In this document: positions 61,701 through 64,000 of the stretch, in pieces
Position numbering within the stretch: the first letter of the stretch is position 1
How the letters are laid out: each line of letters opens with the position of its first letter
DNA from: PoT sp049331405
GTDB taxonomy: Bacteria; Planctomycetota; Planctomycetia; Isosphaerales; Isosphaeraceae
DNA length: 64,000 nucleotides
NCBI RefSeq assembly: GCF_049331405.1
Contig: NZ_CP186274.1
Coordinates: 8,494,001 to 8,558,000, forward strand
Reading direction: 5' to 3'
Notes under the pieces: model-generated
What the model saw: only the letters and a program-made list of their open reading frames with translations
What the model was told of the DNA's origin: nothing
Databases searched by the model: none
Position numbers and translations under genes: made by a program

Positions 61701-62741
61701 TCACTCGAAAAGCATCGCCGCTTCGACGGTCCGGATGTCGTGGCCGTCGCAGACTGCCAGGTTCATCGGGCCACGCATGTTGGCGGCGGCAAACTTCCCT
61801 TCCTTGGTGAGGCAGAAGAACGAGACGCCGAAGTTCGGCTTCCCCTTGTCGTCGCGGAAGCGGGGGTCGCGCGTGGTCGTCTCATGGATCCGCTTCAGCA
61901 CTTCGACGAGAGCATCCTTCGGGGCCATCCCGCGCCTCAGGTACTCGACGACGAGGAACGACGAGCAGTTCAGCAGGTTCACCTCGCCCAGGCCGACCGA
62001 GCCGCACGAGCCGATCGTGTTATCGAGGTACAACCCCGCGCCAAGGATCGGCGAGTCGCCGACGCGCCCCGGCACCTTGTAGCCGACGCCCGAGGTGGAG
62101 GTCACGCAGCCGAGATCGCCGTGACTATCCAGCACGGAACAGTGGATCGTGCCGTGGACATAGGTCTTGGTCATCGTCTGGATGTGAGGCTCGAGGCTGG
62201 CGAGCTCCGTCGGGATCCGGGAATCGCCGCGGAGCCGGCTTTCCTTCCAGTGCATCCAGGCCTTGCGCGAGTCCTCGGTCAGGAGATTGACCTCGGGAAA
62301 GCCGTGGTCCTTCGCGAACTTGAGCGCGTTCTCGCCGACGATCAGGACGTGCTTGGTGCGCTGCATCACGACGCGGGCGACCGCGGCCGGGTGCATGATG
62401 TTGCGCAAGGCGGCGACGGCACCGCCTCCGTGGGTCGGTCCGTGCATCACGGCGGCGTCGAGCTCGACGACCCCGTCTTCATTGGGGGTCCCGCCGTAGC
62501 CGACGGTGTGCTCGTTGGGATCCGCCTCGAGATAGGCGACCCCTTCGATCGCGGCGTCGAGCGGGTCGGCTCCTGCCTTGACCTTTTCCATCGCGATCTC
62601 GACGACCTTCTCGTTCCCGCTGGAGATGACCACGGGCTTGCGCGATCCGAGGGGCTTCGGGGGCAGGGCCCCCATGGCCAGGGTCGCGACGCTCGCTGCG
62701 CCGGCCGACATGAACGTGCGACGGTTGAGGCTCGGTTTCAT
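61701..62741 (-). CDS. Tat-exported N4-(beta-N-acetylglucosaminyl)-L-asparaginase / isoaspartyl peptidase family protein
   Basis: This Ntn-hydrolase splits itself to expose a catalytic threonine. From ATG 62741 (346 aa) the first residues include NRRTFMSAGAASVATLAMGA, a twin-arginine signal. The mature enzyme has GNEKVVEIAMEKVKAGADPLDAAIEG and ELDAAVMHGPTHGGGAVAAL. The predicted self-cleavage site is before Thr198 in VHGTIHCSV, with GCVTSTSGVGYKVPGRVGDSPILGAGLYLDN following as the substrate-binding blocks of glycosylasparaginase. Human-type enzymes cleave GlcNAc-Asn; export suggests turnover of glycoprotein or peptide material outside the cytosol. An AGGA site precedes the ATG. Frames reaching 63002 do not add conserved residues. 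Confidence 0.88.
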   Translation of the reverse strand: MKPSLNRRTFMSAGAASVATLAMGALPPKPLGSRKPVVISSGNEKVVEIAMEKVKAGADPLDAAIEGVAYLEADPNEHTVGYGGTPNEDGVVELDAAVMHGPTHGGGAVAALRNIMHPAAVARVVMQRTKHVLIVGENALKFAKDHGFPEVNLLTEDSRKAWMHWKESRLRGDSRIPTELASLEPHIQTMTKTYVHGTIHCSVLDSHGDLGCVTSTSGVGYKVPGRVGDSPILGAGLYLDNTIGSCGSVGLGEVNLLNCSSFLVVEYLRRGMAPKDALVEVLKRIHETTTRDPRFRDDKGKPNFGVSFFCLTKEGKFAAANMRGPMNLAVCDGHDIRTVEAAMLFE

Positions 62742-62813
62742 CGGTCGCCATCCTGATCTAGAGCGTTGGAAATGGACCCATTGCCACACGTGCGGCTGAG
62801 AGTCTAATAAGAC

Positions 62814-62843
62814 GGCCCCGCCGTCGGTATCGACGACGGGGCC
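62814..62843. repeat. GC-rich hairpin upstream of the asparaginase gene
   Basis: A 13-bp stem with one mismatch (62814-62826 with 62831-62843) and loop GTAT. It is 70 bp before the asparaginase start, so it is a possible terminator of transcripts from the ECF sigma gene, or a leader structure. Confidence 0.4.
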
Positions 62844-63002
62844 CGGATTGATCCGTGGGCGAGAAGGCGACGCAAGCTTAGCAATGGCTTCCGACGACAT
62901 CGATGTCCGATTCATGCGCACACGAGCAGTCAACTTCACCGCGAAAGCAGGCAGAAACCCTGGAGGGAGCAGGCCTGCTTGACGACGACCGCGGCTCGCC
63001 AA

Positions 63003-63136
63003 AAAATCTCATATCTTAGAACATACATAAAAATTTAATATAAATTGATTCACTTTAATTCAATTTGATTCTTTCACAAGTCATTTTCATAAGTTTGAAC
63101 ATGGTCGTTTTTGATTCTTCCCTATTGAAAATGGAA
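63003..63136. other. AT-rich island
   Basis: A block of about 130 bp, composed mainly of A and T (for example ATAAAAATTTAATATAAATT), stands out sharply from the GC-rich chromosome. It contains no open frame of note and no tandem repeat. It separates the asparaginase gene from the ECF sigma gene. It may be a regulatory region bound by nucleoid proteins, or the residue of foreign DNA. Confidence 0.6.
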
Positions 63137-63317
63137 ATCGGCCGCGTCGCAAACGCGATCACAGCGTTGGCACCGTCGTAAGCCACGAGGATGGGCCTGG
63201 CGAGATTGCTCGAATTGAAGGAAAGGAAGGAAAGACGACCCACCAGCCGGGGGGGGAATCCGCCAAGGTGGGAAGGCCAGGCGTCAGGAGGTCGGCAGGA
63301 GAGGCAGGTCGGCTCGA

Positions 63318-63974
63318 TTACGAGTGGGCGGCGTGATGGGCGCGGAAGGCGGGGGGGATCTCCCCCATGACTTCCTTGAGGCGTCGGAGGATCCGGGACT
63401 TCGACTGCCTCACGGCGGCCGGAGAGACGCCCAGGTCCATGGCGATGTCGGCGGGGGCGTGCCCCTCGACGGCGGCACGCCAGAAGGCCTGCCAGCTCCG
63501 CTCCTCGAACTCGCCGCGGACCATCTCGAGGGCTCGTCGCAGGATCCCCGCGACTTCCAGGTCCGATGCGTCGTCGCCGTCACCCAGGCCGGGATCCGGG
63601 ACTTCGAGAAACATCCGATAGGAATCGGCCCCGCCCGTCGCCGGGCTGGAACCCTGGCCGAGCCGGCGGTAGGTGTCGAGCAGCTTGTTGCGGGTGATCC
63701 CCCTCAACCAGCCCCGGAACGTATCACCGGAGCGTTCGTAGCGGAATGTCCGCATCCCGAGGGCGACGGCCTGGAAGACTTCCTGGACGATATCCTCGGC
63801 ATCTTCGCCGCGGACCCCCCAGCGATGGCACCAATGGTGGACGAGTGGCGTGTAAAGATAGAGCAGCCTGGTCCACGCCTCCTCACGGTGGGCCCGAATC
63901 CCTTCCATGAGGGTCAGCGATGTGGCGTCGGCCGGCTTGGGCCTCAAGCTCGCGGCGAATCTTGGCTGATGCAC
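63318..63974 (-). CDS. ECF-type RNA polymerase sigma factor
   Basis: This is an extracytoplasmic-function sigma factor of 218 residues. The planctomycete opening TSLTLMEGIRAHREEAWTRLLYLYTPLVHHWC leads into region 2 (GEDAEDIVQEVFQAVALGMRTFRYERSGDTFRGWLRGITRNKLLD) with the acidic-aromatic core, and region 4 (FEERSWQAFWRAAVEGHAPADIAMDLGVSPAAVRQSKSRILRRLKEVMGE). The GTG at 63974 has GGGAG eight bases upstream. No anti-sigma gene follows downstream on the strand; the upstream side is cut by the window end. It may control its own regulon through the unknown gene(s) beyond 64000. Confidence 0.9.
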   Translation of the reverse strand: MHQPRFAASLRPKPADATSLTLMEGIRAHREEAWTRLLYLYTPLVHHWCHRWGVRGEDAEDIVQEVFQAVALGMRTFRYERSGDTFRGWLRGITRNKLLDTYRRLGQGSSPATGGADSYRMFLEVPDPGLGDGDDASDLEVAGILRRALEMVRGEFEERSWQAFWRAAVEGHAPADIAMDLGVSPAAVRQSKSRILRRLKEVMGEIPPAFRAHHAAHS

Positions 63975-64000
63975 GGCGCTTTCACTCCCTAGTCTGCGTC

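Overview
The window is a GC-rich chromosomal segment from a planctomycete, most likely the Isosphaeraceae or a relative. The pointers are a DUF1549/DUF1553-type cytochrome protein with CxxCH motif, a planctomycete-style ECF sigma factor, scattered biosynthetic genes in short operons, frequent GTG/TTG starts, and a recurring TTGACC-type -35 element. No rRNA, insertion sequence, integrase, prophage or CRISPR array is visible. Two tRNA genes (Glu-TTC, Pro-TGG), parAB and two parS-like palindromes suggest core chromosome, perhaps not far from the origin.

Layout. 1-4.4 kb: end of a sigma-like gene, csrA, a DJ-1/PfpI protein, tRNA-Glu, a dicarboxylate symporter coupled to a histone-deacetylase-family enzyme, then the first parS. 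4.5-11.5 kb: GT39-like glycosyltransferase, nicotinate phosphoribosyltransferase, parA-parB, a degenerate kinase plus receiver protein, tRNA-Pro and the second parS. 11.6-16.9 kb: deoC, a membrane protein, rnc, an EfpL/YeiP-type elongation factor and an M48 protease. 16.9-22.1 kb: the most striking locus, a minus-strand cluster with, in transcription order, a membrane-anchored RING-finger protein, a ubiquitin-like protein, an E2-like enzyme, an E1-like enzyme and a membrane-anchored JAMM peptidase, followed by the M48 protease. This is a complete bacterial ubiquitin-like conjugation and removal set. 22.2-33.8 kb: DMT transporter, thrC, a secreted Gly-Met-repeat protein, a TrmL-type methyltransferase, the planctomycete cytochrome protein, ilvB and an SDR. 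33.8-41.7 kb: small proteins, double GNAT, Rieske ferredoxin, BshB1-like deacetylase, purN, a stress-like membrane protein, DUF1015, trxA-trpF and a coiled-coil zinc-ribbon protein. 42.2-46 kb: dnaG-rpoD behind a near-consensus promoter. 46.4-53.3 kb: HtrA protease, asnB, then a phosphoesterase-MFS-acyltransferase run. 53.3-64 kb: XRE regulator, polyprenyl synthase, moaC, second GT39-like protein, HTH-receiver fusion, FlgI-like/HEAT protein, small ORF, Tat-exported asparaginase, an AT-rich island and an ECF sigma factor.

How the pieces work together. Most genes are housekeeping (replication, transcription, segregation, amino acid, purine, NAD and cofactor synthesis). The ubiquitin-like cluster sits among housekeeping genes, not in a defence island, and both its presumed E3 (RING) and its presumed deconjugase (JAMM) carry membrane helices. 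That suggests membrane-localised protein modification rather than a classic phage-defence cassette; this is inference. Several intergenic promoters share the form TTGACC/TTGACT-N16-18-TAnAnT and support start-site choices for rnc, htrA, dnaG, trxA and the FlgI-like gene.
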